Positions 11,598 through 22,999 are shown, counted from the first letter of the stretch. The stretch: 64,000 nucleotides of DNA from Tanypteryx hageni (GCA_028673005.1 CM054116.1:149355173-149419172); one strand, 5' to 3'. Notes: generated by a model not told the origin, from the letters alone. Numbers and translations are program-made.

Positions 11598-11969
11598 AAA
11601 ACCTACACTGCAGCGGAAGAAAGGAGAATGCCTGGATTTAATATTGCAAAGGACAGACTAACTTCGCGTTTAGGGGGCAATAATGCAGGAGATATTAAAT
11701 TGAAACCCTTGCTTGTTTATAACAGTGAAAATCCCAGAGCCTTTAAGGGACTAGTAAAGAGTAAACTGACTGTGATTTGGAAATCGAAAACCAAGGCTTG
11801 GGTCGCGAGGCTGCTTTTTCAAAAATGGTTTGTGCAGCATTTTTGCCCTGCTGCGGTAACATATAGCAATAATAATAATTTGGATTTCAAGGCATTGCTT
11901 GACGATGCCACAGGTCAGTCACTCATTTCAGCACACTTGTATTAAATGCTTAAAGTGGTGTTTTTGCCT
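11580..11969 (+). pseudogene. Tigger transposase A, 5' part (interrupted by hAT-1)
   Basis: The frame from 11580 reads EERRMPGFNIAKDRLTSRLG, then NAGDIKLKPLLVYNSENPRA and VARLLFQKWF, and ends near the motif that is DNAPGH in intact relatives (here DDATGQ). These are the middle blocks of the DDE domain in Tigger (TIGD/jerky-like) transposases of the Tc1/mariner superfamily. The N-terminal helix-turn-helix (CENP-B-like) domains are missing. At 11970 a hAT element interrupts the gene; its other half resumes at 16642. Reading across the 8-bp duplication restores the block KVVFLPPNTASL. The first aspartate region and the DNA-binding part are lost, so this copy is dead. Confidence 0.8.
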
Positions 11970-11997
11970 CAGGGACGTAACTAAGGGGGGTTCAGGC

Positions 11998-13860
11998 CCC
12001 CCCTGAAAACTTCTTGGCCCACCCAGCTTCCACTGAATTTGATCAGCAGATTGCAATTACCATCCCCACCCATTTTTATCGGAATTTTTTTACTGTAATT
12101 TTGACATTACGTTCGCAAGAAGATAGGTTTCTACAATATAGTAGTTTGAAATGCGCGAGAAGCTAGGTTCTATAATGTAGTTCTTTTTAATCTCTTGAGT
12201 AGAGGATGCATTCCAAACGATGTAAGTAATACACTCCAAGGAGGCACTCGTGTGCGTGTGTGTGTTTTCTTCACAAGAATTAGGTCTCGCCGATTCCTCC
12301 GGAGACCTACAGCGCGTACGTGAGTTTTCTCTTTCCTTTTTTTACGGTGAAGAATATATTACCTTTTACTTGCTTTGTATTGTATCACCGTGTCTCGCAT
12401 TACCCTCTTATCATTCAAAACGATGTCTCCAGTCTCCAGATGCCAACCAGTCTCATAGGCACTATCCCGGGGCTGATTGTGAGTGGTCACAAAATATTTT
12501 CCATGGGGTTGTTGTTGTTTTGGTGTTATCCAATTAAACAGATTTAAAAAATTGCCGATTGGTGAATCAGTTCTGTGCTTCGTGGGTGCTACGCTCAGAT
12601 CTACCTTCGAATGGCGACGCTCTCGACGTTGTTTATTTCTCGAGTGGATACTCACTCACGTTGTCCACTATAAACATCCTGTGGATCGCCACTCTGCCTT
12701 ATGAATGTGAAGCCGAGATACATCTGGCCTTTTTGGAAGACAATAAATCGGATTGTATCCGTGGGAAACTGCCTCAGCTCAGCCTGAATTTTCCACCAAA
12801 GATGAGAATACGAATGCCCTAGTCCAGTCGAAGTCTAACATTTGAAGAGTTAAGAACAGCGGGATTTAAGGTCGGTTCAATTCAGTGATGCAAAATATCG
12901 TTATCGCTAGAAAGTTCGTATACTTCATCGTAATGGAATTTTATAGTGGTTCAGCAGATTCAGAAATATTTATATTTTAATTCTATTTCCTAATTAAGGT
13001 TGATTGTTTGAAGACTACTTGTGACATTGAGTCCGGAGAGGTATTCCAAACACAACGTCTATTAAGTTTGAAATAGTTCAGGTATGTGAAAAATTTTATT
13101 ATAATTAGTCAAACGATGAAAAGTCGCGAAAATTGGTAATCGGAAGTTAACGAAATTTGTACAAAATGAATATTTATCCAAAATAAGGTGACACGTGTTT
13201 TCCCGTTTTGTCCCATCCCTCATTTTTAAGAAATTAATTTTTACAAACATGAATTTCCACCAATCGCCCCAATATAGAAAGCATAATCCCCCTCTGTGCG
13301 TGACGCTCTTATGAAAGTTTACACTGGATTAAAATGTTTTAAAGTGCGAGAACTCTTTACATCCATTCATAAAAATACGTAAATATGGACCAATTTTCTT
13401 CTAGTTTGCTTTATCCTACAGCTAAAACTGTAAACTATTCCGTACTTGCAATGCTTAGATGCTAGGCGTTCGAAATCTTTAGAAGTACGCAATCCTTTAC
13501 GAAATTTTATGGATTTTTCGTATTCTTTCCGAGCATTGCCAAGGTGTCCCGCATTGTTGTCTCCGATTCAATTATCCCCAATTTATATAGGGAAATATTT
13601 CACTCGGCAGTGTGGGCTGAGTTCTGAAGGTTTTCCCGGGCCGATTTTTGCTGCCAATCCGCCCCTAATCTAGTTTATAAGCTTTTTCCTGTAACTTAAC
13701 TTTACAGTAAATTGAGTAAATTAGTTATAAACTTGACAATACATAATTTTGGATGTACTTAATAATTTATTTTAAATTCTGTGATTAATAGATTTTTTTC
13801 ACTGATTTCGATTTTGAAAAAAATACCGTTTAAAATTTCCGTTTTTAAGGGACCCAGAGC
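11998..13860. other. hAT-1 5' non-coding region
   Basis: About 1.9 kb between the left terminus and the transposase start contains only short overlapping frames. It is unusually long for a hAT leader and may hold further unrecognised insertions. Confidence 0.4.
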
Positions 13861-13862
13861 AG

Positions 13863-14438
13863 TTGAACAAAATGAGTAGCAAAAGGATTAATATATCGGA
13901 CTATTTTGGGAAAGCTGCGAATAAGAAGATCAAAGTAGAAAATCCTAAAGAAACGGCTATTATCGAAGAGGATGACTTTGAAACAATTATTAGTGAAAGT
14001 GAGGAAACGAGTTCAAATTCTGAAAGTGAATTCCAAGATTGTGAACTCGATAAAATGAATTTAATGCTTAATTCCGATTGCGAAGATAGAGATAGTGTCG
14101 AAACAGAGCCAAAACTTAAAGAAATTCCTGGACCTCAAGATTTGTCTCAAATTGTGACCGACGGCTCTAAACAGCCGAAGTTGTGTTTTCCGAGTCGGAA
14201 ATTTGCAACACGGAGAAGTTTCAACCCTATTTGGTATAAAAAATTTCCATGGTTAGAATACAGTGCGTTAGATGATGCTGCATATTGCTTCCCATGTCGT
14301 TTTTTTTTTTCAAATAATATTGATTCGAACATGCCGTTTGTATCTGTTGGATTCAGAAATTGGAAGAAAGCCAAGGAAAATGACTCAGGATTTCTGCAAC
14401 ATGGCAACAGTGATTCTCATAAAAAGTGTGAAAGGTAA
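13863..14438 (+). pseudogene. hAT-1 transposase, N-terminal part with TTF-type zinc finger
   Basis: The ATG at 13863 (or 13872) opens a 191-codon frame. An acidic leader (about residues 30-95) is followed by a region with SRKFATRRSFNPIWYKKFPW and YCFPCRFFF, the hallmark of the TTF-type zinc finger in zinc finger MYM-type protein 1-like hAT transposases. It ends GNSDSHKKCER, where the finger's H and C ligands are expected. The frame breaks at 14438; the downstream catalytic part lies in other frames. The T-run at 14301-14310 is a possible slippage site but the frame is intact across it. Confidence 0.8.
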
Positions 14439-14539
14439 TGCAAAAGGTAATGTCAAAAAATAATGCATCTGTAACTTCCTCGATGAATCATGCTCATTCT
14501 AGCCAATAAGTGAAAATAGGCAATATTTAAGAATTATTT

Positions 14540-15703
14540 GTCAGGTATTAAGATTTACAGCAATGAAAATATAGCTCAGCGGGGAAATGATGAATTTGAC
14601 CAAAGTTTAAATAGAGGAAATTTTCTAGAAATTTTAAACATCCTATCTGAACATTCCGATATAGTAAAAAAAAATTTCTCGATGGTCGAAATAATGCCAA
14701 ATATACTAGTCCTTTAGTTCAAAATTAAATTTTGAAAATAATGTCGGATTTGGTGATTCGACAAATAAAGGATCAAATTAACCAAGTAGAGCATTTTTCC
14801 ATTATGGTAGACGAATCAAAGGACATTTCTAAGAGTGAACAACTGTCGGTTGTAGTTAGTTATTTTATAGATTGTACAGTATTTGAACGATTTTTAGGCC
14901 ATAAACAAGCGGAGTACCTTAATGCAAGCACACTATTTTCTTATATTAAAGAAATATTTGCTAATTGCGTTTCACAAACATACGATGGCGCAAGCGTTAT
15001 GAGCGGTAGATTGAATGGAGTACAAAAATTAATTCGAGATGAAGTACCTCATTGTATATATGTACACTGTTTCAATCACAGGCTGAATCTCGTGATCGTC
15101 GATGTTTGCAAAAACGTAAAACATGTAGACGTGTTTTTCCCTGTGTTGGAGGAATTGTATGTCTTTTTTTCAGCATCAGCTGTACATGCGCGATTTATAA
15201 AGCTACAAAGGGATATTAACCCGAATAGCAAATTGCAGTAACTAAAAAGAATTTGTTTTACCCGATGGACAGCTCAGGCATCTGCATGTTCGACAATGAA
15301 AAATACTTTTGAGGCCGTATTAGTCTTGTTGAATGTAATTTCAAATGAAGCGGGAGCCAATCGTTTGCTCGATGCAATTGATTTTCAATTTGTATTTAAC
15401 TTGTGTATGTTTACGGAAATACTGCGAAAACTCAAATCTGTTAGCGATTTCTTGCAAAGCGTCACTTCAGATTTAACGAATTCATTAATATTTATACAGT
15501 CTTTGGAGACGTTTTTCTTGAACGTGAGATCTGATGAAAACTCTGCTTTGAACTTTAACCAAATTTACAAAGAATCACTAAAAATTGCAAATAATAATAA
15601 CATTAATATTCCAAATAATGAAAATTCTAATAGAATTTCCAAATTTTGTACTAAATATGCAAATATAGAACAGAAAAAGAGCTTACCAAATCCATTGATT
15701 TAG
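14540..15703 (+). pseudogene. hAT-1 transposase, catalytic part (broken)
   Basis: Downstream sequence in several frames carries the rest of the transposase: IAQRGNDEFDQS and NRGNFLEILN (about 14565-14640), then IMVDESKDISKSEQLS (about 14800) with the first catalytic aspartate. YDGASVMSGRLNGVQKL holds the second aspartate block, followed by HCFNHRLNLV and FTRWTAQ. Stops at 14717, 15239 and 15701 interrupt it, and the C-terminal hAT dimerisation segment is absent. The element cannot make a working transposase but could be mobilised by a relative. Confidence 0.75.
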
Positions 15704-16640
15704 ATCAAGTTTTAGAAAGATTTGCACAAAAAGCTGGTGGTAGACGAATGCAATTATTAAAATAAAATGCTCGTCTTAATTCTTGTACAAGGCATGAATG
15801 TATTCCCATAGTATTAATTTTTAATAATTTATTAGTATTAATCTTTTATAATGTATTAATGCTTAACATACATGTTTGTCTACTTTCATAACTTTATGTT
15901 AAATGTGATAAAAAATTTTTAATCTAAGTTTGTATTATTTGGTAATTGATTTGTAATTAAGATGGAATGACTATGTGTATTTTACAAAATCAAAAATACA
16001 TTTCACATTAGGTACTTAATGCAATTGAAATGTGTTCATTTCTGTAGTAGATTAAAATCCGTCATTATGACAAAATTTTCGGAGGAATTAAAATTATCTT
16101 TTTTTTAATAAAAATGTAAAATCTTTTTTCTAAGTAATGAAGTTGTTTTTAAATATAAATTCAAGAGTGTATAATGTATAAATCTCACATAATGTAATAA
16201 AAATTTCAGTCTTTATAATTCGATAAGAAAATGTCTGATCTTTGAAAATAGAATACAAAAATGTGTTGATATTCTTTCCCCATCTAATTCTATTATCAGA
16301 CCAAATTCCAAATATAACGTAAGTTTCCTAAGCATTGATTGATCTTTATATTCATCCAAAATGCATAGCCGTAATTAATCTGTAAAGTATACCTAAGATG
16401 AAGCAAAACATATTTATTGCTTTATATATCATCTTTTCATTAACTATTCAATGAAAAAGATTCGTTATTCTAAAATTATTCAATCCTCATGAAAAATAAA
16501 TATATTCCGCAATTAAAATTTAACTAGTTTCGCCATTCTCTCGTTTATTTAGGAAATACTGAAAATTACCCTGCCCCCCCCTCAATTTTCATTGGCCCTC
16601 CTTTGCCCCCCCCCAAGAATAAAAGTCTAGTTACGTCCCT
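15704..16640. other. hAT-1 3' non-coding region
   Basis: AT-rich sequence to the right terminus, with a C-rich stretch (16570-16612) just inside the TIR that mirrors the G/C-rich run at the left end. No gene seen. Confidence 0.5.
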
Positions 16641-16641
16641 G

Positions 16642-17035
16642 TTTTGCCTCCGAACACAGCCTCCCTTTCAAGTCATATTATGTCAAGAAGACTATAGCTC
16701 AGACCATAGCTGCTACTGACAAAGATGAGACCCTAAGCCTCAAATTGTTCTGGAAGAACTGCTATGTCCTTGATGCTGTGAGACACACTGGCAGCTGCTG
16801 GAAAGACAAAGGAATGAATGGAGCATGGAGTAAACTGTGCCCCTAATTTCTCTCAGACTTTCAGGGCTTTGAGGAGACTCCTGAGACAATGATTGAAGCA
16901 GTTCATTCAATGGAAAGGCACCTAAACTTGGAAATGAATGCAGATGATGTAAGGGAACTCCTGCATTCTCATGAAGACTTATTTTTCTACATAATTCCCC
17001 TCCTTTTGTATACAAAGATTCCGCCTTCTAGGAAG
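16642..17035 (+). pseudogene. Tigger transposase A, 3' part
   Basis: After the hAT-1 right end the Tigger frame resumes (LPPNTASL across the junction) and continues, with frame changes, through SLKLFWKNCYVLDAV and FEETPETMIEAVHSM to DDVRELLHSHEDLF. The last block matches the acidic C-terminal ELL-x-SH motif of Tigger transposases and parallels ELLESHGQPLS in Tigger copy B. The terminus after 17035 is not recognised. Short frames on the minus strand over this region are shadows. Confidence 0.7.
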
Positions 17036-17362
17036 CTCCCATATACCTTCAAAAAAGAATGATTTCGGCTGTGAAACGAGCCACAAATGCACGGCCTCTT
17101 TTAGTTCATCATCATCGCTGAATCTCTGTCATCGAATATGATAGTTCTTTTCCCAACGATTTCATTAGATATGTAAATAACTATCAAAATATTTAATGTA
17201 AAATGGAGAATGTTTTGGTACAATCCCTCAACTGCATATCCTAAGTAAGTGAAATAATCCGTCGTGCTTTTGGAAGGAATTTCCAGACATTTCTGTATAG
17301 AGGATAATTAATGCATTTATTGCCTCTCATCTCGATAATTTTTAATTATGTCATCGTAGATA
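17036..17362. other. Junction between two tail-to-tail Tigger copies
   Basis: About 330 bases separate the 3' ends of Tigger A (+) and Tigger B (-). No terminal inverted repeat was identified here for either copy. Confidence 0.4.
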
Positions 17363-18596
17363 TCACAAAGAAAGCAAAATCAAAATCAAAATTTCATGAT
17401 AAGGCCTCATGGATGCCATAACGCTCCTCTTTGCTGTAGCACTCCGCTCCCAGTCACCACGACTTTCGCAGAGCTCATCAGTGAGTTTATCTGTGTGTGA
17501 GGGGATGCGCTGGAGATCGATTGTCTTCATTTCACGTATAGGAAGTTCTTCTTCCTCTCTTTCCTCCTCTTCCCTTTGGCCCAGTTGTGCGGCCAATTCT
17601 TCTAAGTCTTCATTAGAAAGAGGCTGCCCATGGCTTTCCAAAAGTTCTGTTACATCTTCATCTGTCACTTCGTCCATGTCCACCTATTGTGCAAGTCTTC
17701 TTACGTCATCTATGACGTTCCCCACTGCGAAGTAAACAAATTCTGGCAGAAGTTTGCCCCACACTCCATTCCAACAAATCACTGATATTTCCTCCCAAGC
17801 TGCGTTGATGTTATTAATGCCCCTAAAAATGTCGAATGAGCGCCAATAATCCTTTACGGTTTTGTCTGAACTTTCCAAAACTCTCAGCACTTCTTTGAAG
17901 GTGTTTCGGAGATAATAGGCTTTAAAGGTCGCTATTACACCTAGGTCCATTGGTTGCAAAAGTGACGTGGTGTTAGGAGGCAGGAAAATGACTCTGACAT
18001 CCAGAGGTGTTCTGACTTCTGCTAGGTTTGTTGAATGGCCAGGGGCATTGCCCAAGAGAAGAAGGGCTTTGGTTGGCAAGTCATTCTCATGACAAAAACT
18101 GAGCACAGTTGCACAAAAATAGTTGACGTACCAATCCAAGAAGACTTCTTGAGTCACCCAAGCCTTTCTATTTGTCTTCCAGTAGACTGGCAACATGGCT
18201 TTGTTGAGACCTTTGAAAGTGCGAGGCATCTTCAAATGGTACACCATCATTGGCCTTAATTTTCAAGTGCCAGAGACATTGGCACCTAGCAAAAGTGTTA
18301 GCCTGTCTTTTGCAGCCTTAAATCCTGACGCAGACTTGTCTTCACAGACGATAAAAGTTCATGAAGGCAGTTTCTTCCAATACAGGCCTGTCTCATCAAC
18401 ATCAAAAATGAGACAAGGAAGATATTCACTCTCCTCCACAATGGCCTGAAACTCTGCAGGTTACGCTGCAGCTGCACTTAGTGCGAGATTTGAATCGCAT
18501 AAACCAGCCCTTGCTTCCTAAGAATGTCTCTTTACTAACCTCTTTTATCTTAAGTTACTCAAAAATTGACTTTGTCTTATCTGTGATAGCAATTTG
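17363..18596 (-). pseudogene. Tigger transposase B, C-terminal part (interrupted by hAT-2)
   Basis: Read right to left on the minus strand: IAITDKTKSIFE and TFLGSKGWFMRFKSRT (about 18595-18480), then a DVDETGLYWKKLPS block with the first catalytic D. ASGFKAAKDRLTLLLG follows, then PMMVYHLKMPRTFKGL, KALLLLGNAPGH (second D replaced by G in LLDNAPGH) and VIFLPPNTTSLLQPMDLGVI with the third D. Stops interrupt the frame near 18327, 18261 and 17684. Past the last stop the acidic tail ELLESHGQPLSNEDLEEL follows in the same frame. This is a TIGD1-like Tigger transposase; the N-terminal part lies beyond the hAT-2 insertion at 22219-22526. Confidence 0.85.
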
Positions 18597-18619
18597 AGTC
18601 AAGGCAGGGGTCGGCAAAC

Positions 18620-19435
18620 TGCGGCTTGCGAGCCACATGCAGCTCTTTGGGTGCGTACATGTGGCTCTGAAGTAAAATTGAAAATGAAAATAAAACTATC
18701 ATAGTTTCATTTATTAAATTTTTAAAGGATTTTATTCATATAATGGTGATTTCATTTGTTTTATAGGTCTCGCAAAACTTCTTGTCACTAAGATGCGCGA
18801 AGCATGGCATTAGGGAGGGTAAAGCAAGCGTGGAGGGGGTATACAGAGGGAATGGAGGGGATGGTTGAGCACATGGTAGGCAGGGCAGCCAAACAAAGTG
18901 ACTAATAAGTGAGTGCACGGGCGCCCTCTGCTGGGCAAGGCAACGTTGGCAATGGCGAAATGTGAAAGCGGAGAATCTAGGGGAGGCACGTGTAGTTGTT
19001 TTTTGTGTAGTTGCGCGAACGTGGAGTCCGTGTCGCTTTGCTGTTTCTGCAACTTAGTATTCTCATTTGGCTGGGTGCATCCAGAAACTGCATTAATCTT
19101 CTCATCCAAGGTTACTACAAGTTACAAGGTATTGTTGATAAAGGCAACCTGGCAATTATTATTATTAAAAAGGCAATTATTTCAAATATATATATATATA
19201 ATATTGGTTTTATTATATTTAGATACGCTGACGGTAGAGATTTAATGCAGCGTGTTTTATTTCACATGCAACTGTTACAATAAAACGTGTTACTGGTGAG
19301 ATTTATTTTTATTATATTTTCGAATTATTGTTATTTATTATTTTGAATAATCACTTAGTTCTTTTTATTTTCATTTTATATAATGTATTTATATAACGTG
19401 TTAAATAAAATATATTGTTTAGGGTGCTTTTCAAC
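18620..19435. other. hAT-2 5' leader
   Basis: Non-coding leader with GGGAGGG-like runs near 18810-18880 and a short (TA)n near 19190. No gene seen; minus-strand short frames are not supported. Confidence 0.4.
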
Positions 19436-20257
19436 ATGGCTACGAAGAAAAAACCAAGACAAACAATAGATGAGCATTGTCACTTGAAAACTGAATGGAC
19501 TGAATCTTTCGCGTTTATCTCGAACTCAGATGGCCTTCCAACCTGTCTTATTTGCCAAGAAAAACTGGCGCACAACAAAAAGTCAAATTTGGAGAGACAC
19601 TTCACGACAAAACATGCCACATTTGCCAGAAAATATCCTGTTGGTGACACGAAAAAGAGAGCAGTTGAAGAACTTCAGAAAAATGTTGAAAAATCAAGTT
19701 CTGTATTTAATTATTGGATACAGTCTGCCAATAATGTTAATATTGCAAGCTTCGTAGTGAGTCAGGAGATCACTAAGAGAGGAAAACCATTCATAGCTGG
19801 TGAATACAGGAAATGTTGTTTTGTTAATGCATCTGAAGAACTTTTTTGGGATTTCAAAAACAAAGCAGAGATTTTAAATAACATTAAAAACATACCGCTA
19901 TCTGGCAAAACAGTAGCAGATAGGACAGCTAAAATGTCCTCAAATGTGACCAACCAACAAGTAGAAGATGTTAAATTAGCTTCAACTTTATCAATTGCGG
20001 TAGATGAGTCTTGCGACATCAAGGACACAGCCCAAGTTTCCTTTTTTGTGTGCCATATATCATCTGAGGGTCCGAGAGAAGAACTTCTGGGATTATTGCC
20101 CCTCAAGGGCCAAACGCGTGGAGAGGCAAATGCCGTCCTTGAATGCATGGAAAAAAATTATATTCCACTCAATAAAATTGGGTCAATTGCAACTGATGGT
20201 GCAAAAAGTATGACGGGAGTGAAAAAGGGTTGTTTCAATTTTAAAAGGAAAAATTAA
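19436..20257 (+). pseudogene. hAT-2 transposase, N-terminal two-fifths (GTF2IRD2/ZBED-like)
   Basis: I choose ATG 19436 because the coding similarity (MATKKKPRQ) starts there; the upstream part of the open frame has no ATG. Residues about 35-65 hold a BED-like finger, with CLICQEKL followed by [10 protein letters not shown] (C-x2-C, H-x5-H order). The catalytic start is [16 protein letters not shown] with the first aspartate, then [16 protein letters not shown] with the second. This arrangement is that of hAT-Charlie transposases related to the GTF2IRD2 C-terminal domain. The frame stops at 20257 and continues in another frame. Confidence 0.85.
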
Positions 20258-21248
20258 TCATTAAGTGATTACTTTCCATTATATACTCCACCAGGAAGCT
20301 ATTTGTGCATAAACATTTCCAGAAGAAATTGGTAAAATTATGGAATTGGTAATTAAGATTACCAATACCATTATAGAAAGGGGACTTAACCATCGACAAT
20401 TTAAAGAGTTGCTAAGTGAAATGGAGAGCGAGTATACAGATCTTCTCCAGTACAACAGGGTTCGATGGCTTTCCAGAGGCGACATGTTAAAGCATTTTGC
20501 ATCTTGCATAAATGAAATCAAACTATTCCTCGACAACAAGAGTGTTCAATATCCAGAATTAACAGAAGATCAGTGGTTGCAAAAATTGTACTTTATGGTT
20601 GACGTTACATCACAACTGAATCAGCTCAATCGTAAATTACAAGGCAAGAGAAATACTGCTTTCTCAATGCTAGAAGAAGTTATTTCGTTTGAAAAGAAAT
20701 TGATTCTGTTCGCTGAAGATTTAGAAAGGGGAACTTGAGTTCATTTCCCAAACTTGTCTCAACATCGCCGAGAAAACAATGCCCTCATTAACAGAGATTA
20801 TTTCAAGACAGCAATTTTAAACATGAGAGAATCTTTTCTTCAAAGGTTTCAGGAATTCAGAAATGATAAAGCAACTCTAGCTTTTATTACAAATCCTCTA
20901 AATGCCAATGTAAATGAATTAAATTTTTCTCTGTTTGATATTGACACAGCTAATTTTGAAATACAATTGCTGGACTTGACAAGCAAAGACTTATGGGAGG
21001 TCCAAATTTGTACGTCTTGGTACTGAAATAGAAGACTGCTATAAAAGACCTACAGAAGGTAGACTCAATGATTTTCAATACTTGGAATAGTCTTCCGGAC
21101 TCGTATCTTGAGTTGAAAAATTTGCATTTGGTGTTCTCAGTATCTTCGGGTCTACATATTTATGTGAGCAATCGTTTTCTAACATGAATTTCATTAAATG
21201 TAAATTGAGGAGCCAAATTACTGATGCCAACTTGGAATCGTGCCTTAA
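20258..21248 (+). pseudogene. hAT-2 transposase, middle part (frameshifted)
   Basis: Downstream frames continue the protein: EVITFHYILHQEALC (about 20257-20300), MELVIKITNTIIERGLNHRQ, YNRVRWLSRGDMLKHF (the R-W-L-S-RG block of this family), DQWLQKLYFMVDVTSQLNQL and RNTAFSMLEEV. After a stop at 20736 it goes on with NRDYFKTAI and SFLQRFQEFR, then DSYLELKNL and MNFIKCKLRSQITDANLESC. It breaks at 21245 where a TTAA insertion begins. At least four frame changes or stops make it non-functional. Confidence 0.8.
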
Positions 21249-21952
21249 CCCTTTCACGACCGGAGCGCCCAAATACGCCCGTAATTACGGCTGCTGTGAT
21301 CGGCCGAAACCGCCTGAAAATGTCTCTTTTGAAATTACCTCCGAAAACTCGGATTGGTCAACGTATCTCATTGAAATGGCTTGTTTCTCATGTTAACAAA
21401 AGAATAACGAAATCAACTAGATTGTTGGCGTCCTTTTTGGAGTTTGCGTACACGTGTTTTTTCGAAGTTTTTGATCAACATTTTTTCTGTTTTCTTCGCG
21501 AGTAAAGTCACCCCAAATGGCTGACGATAACTCAAATTATGCCAATTTGAATTAGAGTTTGAATTCTGATGGTTCAAGCAATGAATTCTTGGGATTTAAA
21601 GTGGAAGACGATAGTTTCGGTGTAACTTCAGGCAATGCTCGATGAGGTTTGGAAGGCGAGTCAGACATCGAAGTGTCTGATTTTTCGTATGATGATAGTT
21701 TATCCGGAGATGAAACGCAAAATATTTTGTCTGATGAGGGAGATTCCGTAAATATACATGCTCAACTATCATAATGCTATTTCTTTAACATAAAAGTATT
21801 TTTTTTAATGTCTTTTTTAGTCAATAAATAGCCTTTTAAGTGAATGTTGTATTGTTTTACTAAATCTGACCCTAATTTTGGCAGCCATCTTGGATTTCTC
21901 TGGACTTTTGGGGTCAGACTAACTACAGCGTCTCCGGTCTTGAAAGGGTTAA
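21245..21952 (+). mobile_element. piggyBac-type non-autonomous insert flanked by TTAA
   Basis: The insert is 21249-21948 (700 bp) with TTAA at 21245-21248 and 21949-21952. Ends are CCCTTTCACGACCGGAG and, inverted, CCCTTTCAAGACCGGAG. Removing it and one TTAA restores the hAT-2 frame (LESCL followed by KLKTTSYKPDIQKL). Inside, at about 21517, an ATG opens a decayed acidic reading frame (MADDNSNYANLN, later DIEVSDFSYDDSLSGDE) like a piggyBac transposase N-terminus, so it is an internally deleted derivative of an autonomous element. Confidence 0.92.
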
Positions 21953-22023
21953 ATTAAAAACGACTAGTTACAAACCGGATATACAGAAACTTTCTAAGGA
22001 AATGCAAGCTCATTGCTCACACT
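21953..22023 (+). pseudogene. hAT-2 transposase C-terminal tail
   Basis: After the piggyBac insert the hAT frame reads KLKTTSYKPDIQKLSKEMQA and ends CSH and a TGA stop. This matches the C-terminal region after the hAT dimerisation helix in Charlie-type transposases. Confidence 0.75.
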
Positions 22024-22218
22024 GATTAAAACCAATGAGAGTAAGTTTTTTGTGATTTTTTCTTCATTTAATAAAGATATAATTAATATTATAACTTGTT
22101 ATAATATTACTTTAAATTTTCCTTATTTGTAAAAATATAGTTATGGCTCTCGAATAATTTTTAAATTGTTGCGAGGGACAGGTTTGGCTCTTCCGTCCCA
22201 AAAGTTTGCCGACCCCTG

Positions 22219-22526
22219 AGTCAAGGGAATGTTTTTTTGATCCATGTCATCCACCCATAGCGACAGTAATTTCTCCATTTTTTCTAAAAGTTTACCTCTG
22301 CTATAACACACTTGCGTTGCACTTATTCTCGTAGCCTGTTGCATTGTTTTATTTTATCTGAATTTTTCATTATGATAGTCACAGTGGAAGGAGGCAAATT
22401 CATACTTCTACACACATTAGGATGGGAATCACCGCCTTCTATTCTACGAATTATGTCCATCTTATCTTCTAACGTAATAGACCTACGTAACTTTTTAGCA
22501 GCACATTCACTTCCACTTGTTTCCAC
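22219..22526 (-). pseudogene. Tigger transposase B, N-terminal DNA-binding part
   Basis: On the minus strand, ATG at 22526 gives METSGSECAAKKLRRSITLE, then DIIRRIEGGDSHPNVCRSM and TVTIIMKNSDKIK. This is the psq/CENP-B-type first helix-turn-helix of Tigger transposases. After a frameshift near 22350 it continues MEKLLSLWVDDMDQKNIPLT, the start of the second CENP-B-type DNA-binding domain. The hAT-2 insertion follows, and IAITDKTKSIFE resumes at about 18595. The order and the target duplication show the two parts were one gene. Confidence 0.85.
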
Positions 22527-22999
22527 TGCACTTCTCTTACCAAACTTGGTGGCTCTTATTTTATTAATTTAATCCACAATTTATAAATATAATAACCCAG
22601 TTGCTACTGCAGAATAATGGTCAAACAACAACACAAACACGTTAGCTCTCAGTTTTCAGCACATTCAATGCGTGAATAAAAATCGAACTGAGCGCATTTT
22701 ATCTTGCCTTTACGTCTTACCCTCCTTCCACTCCTTTCCATGCCAGACACCCAAACGGGAAAACCCTCTTGAGGAGCGAGTGGAAAGGGAAACAAAACAA
22801 ACCTTCTTATTGAGTTCGGTCCTTACTCCTTATCTAGGCAGAAGGGAAATGACTCACCATGACGAGTGACTAATGCTCACCTGACTGTCAAGGAAGGGTG
22901 TCGGTTTTTGAGGAGATTATCTCACAATTATAGCAATGAGTGGGTGCACAATTCGTTGGTCCTCGTGAATGACTGTAATTCTTTCGTGTGATCGATGTG
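22527..22999. other. Upstream flank of Tigger B, nothing else seen
   Basis: Probably the 5' leader of Tigger copy B, since it lies directly upstream of its start codon. No terminal repeat was identified that pairs with the 17-kb side. Confidence 0.35.

Larger units (their letters stand above)
11962..16649 (+). mobile_element. hAT-1 element with TIRs and 8-bp target duplication
   Basis: The element is 11970-16641 (4672 bp). Its ends are CAGGGACGTAACTA and the reverse complement TAGTTACGTCCCTG, a perfect 14-bp inverted repeat followed by C/G-rich runs. TTTTGCCT flanks it at 11962-11969 and 16642-16649, an exact 8-bp duplication as expected for hAT. It inserted into Tigger copy A. It encodes a broken TTF-finger hAT transposase (13863-15703). 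Confidence 0.93.
18597..22226 (+). mobile_element. hAT-2 (Charlie-type) element with TIRs and 8-bp target duplication
   Basis: The element is 18605-22218 (3614 bp). Both ends are CAGGGGTCGGCAAACT (16-bp inverted repeat), with GAGCCACATGCAGCTC-like subterminal motifs typical of Charlie hATs. AGTCAAGG flanks it at 18597-18604 and 22219-22226. It sits inside Tigger copy B and is itself interrupted by a piggyBac-type insert at 21249-21948. Confidence 0.95.
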
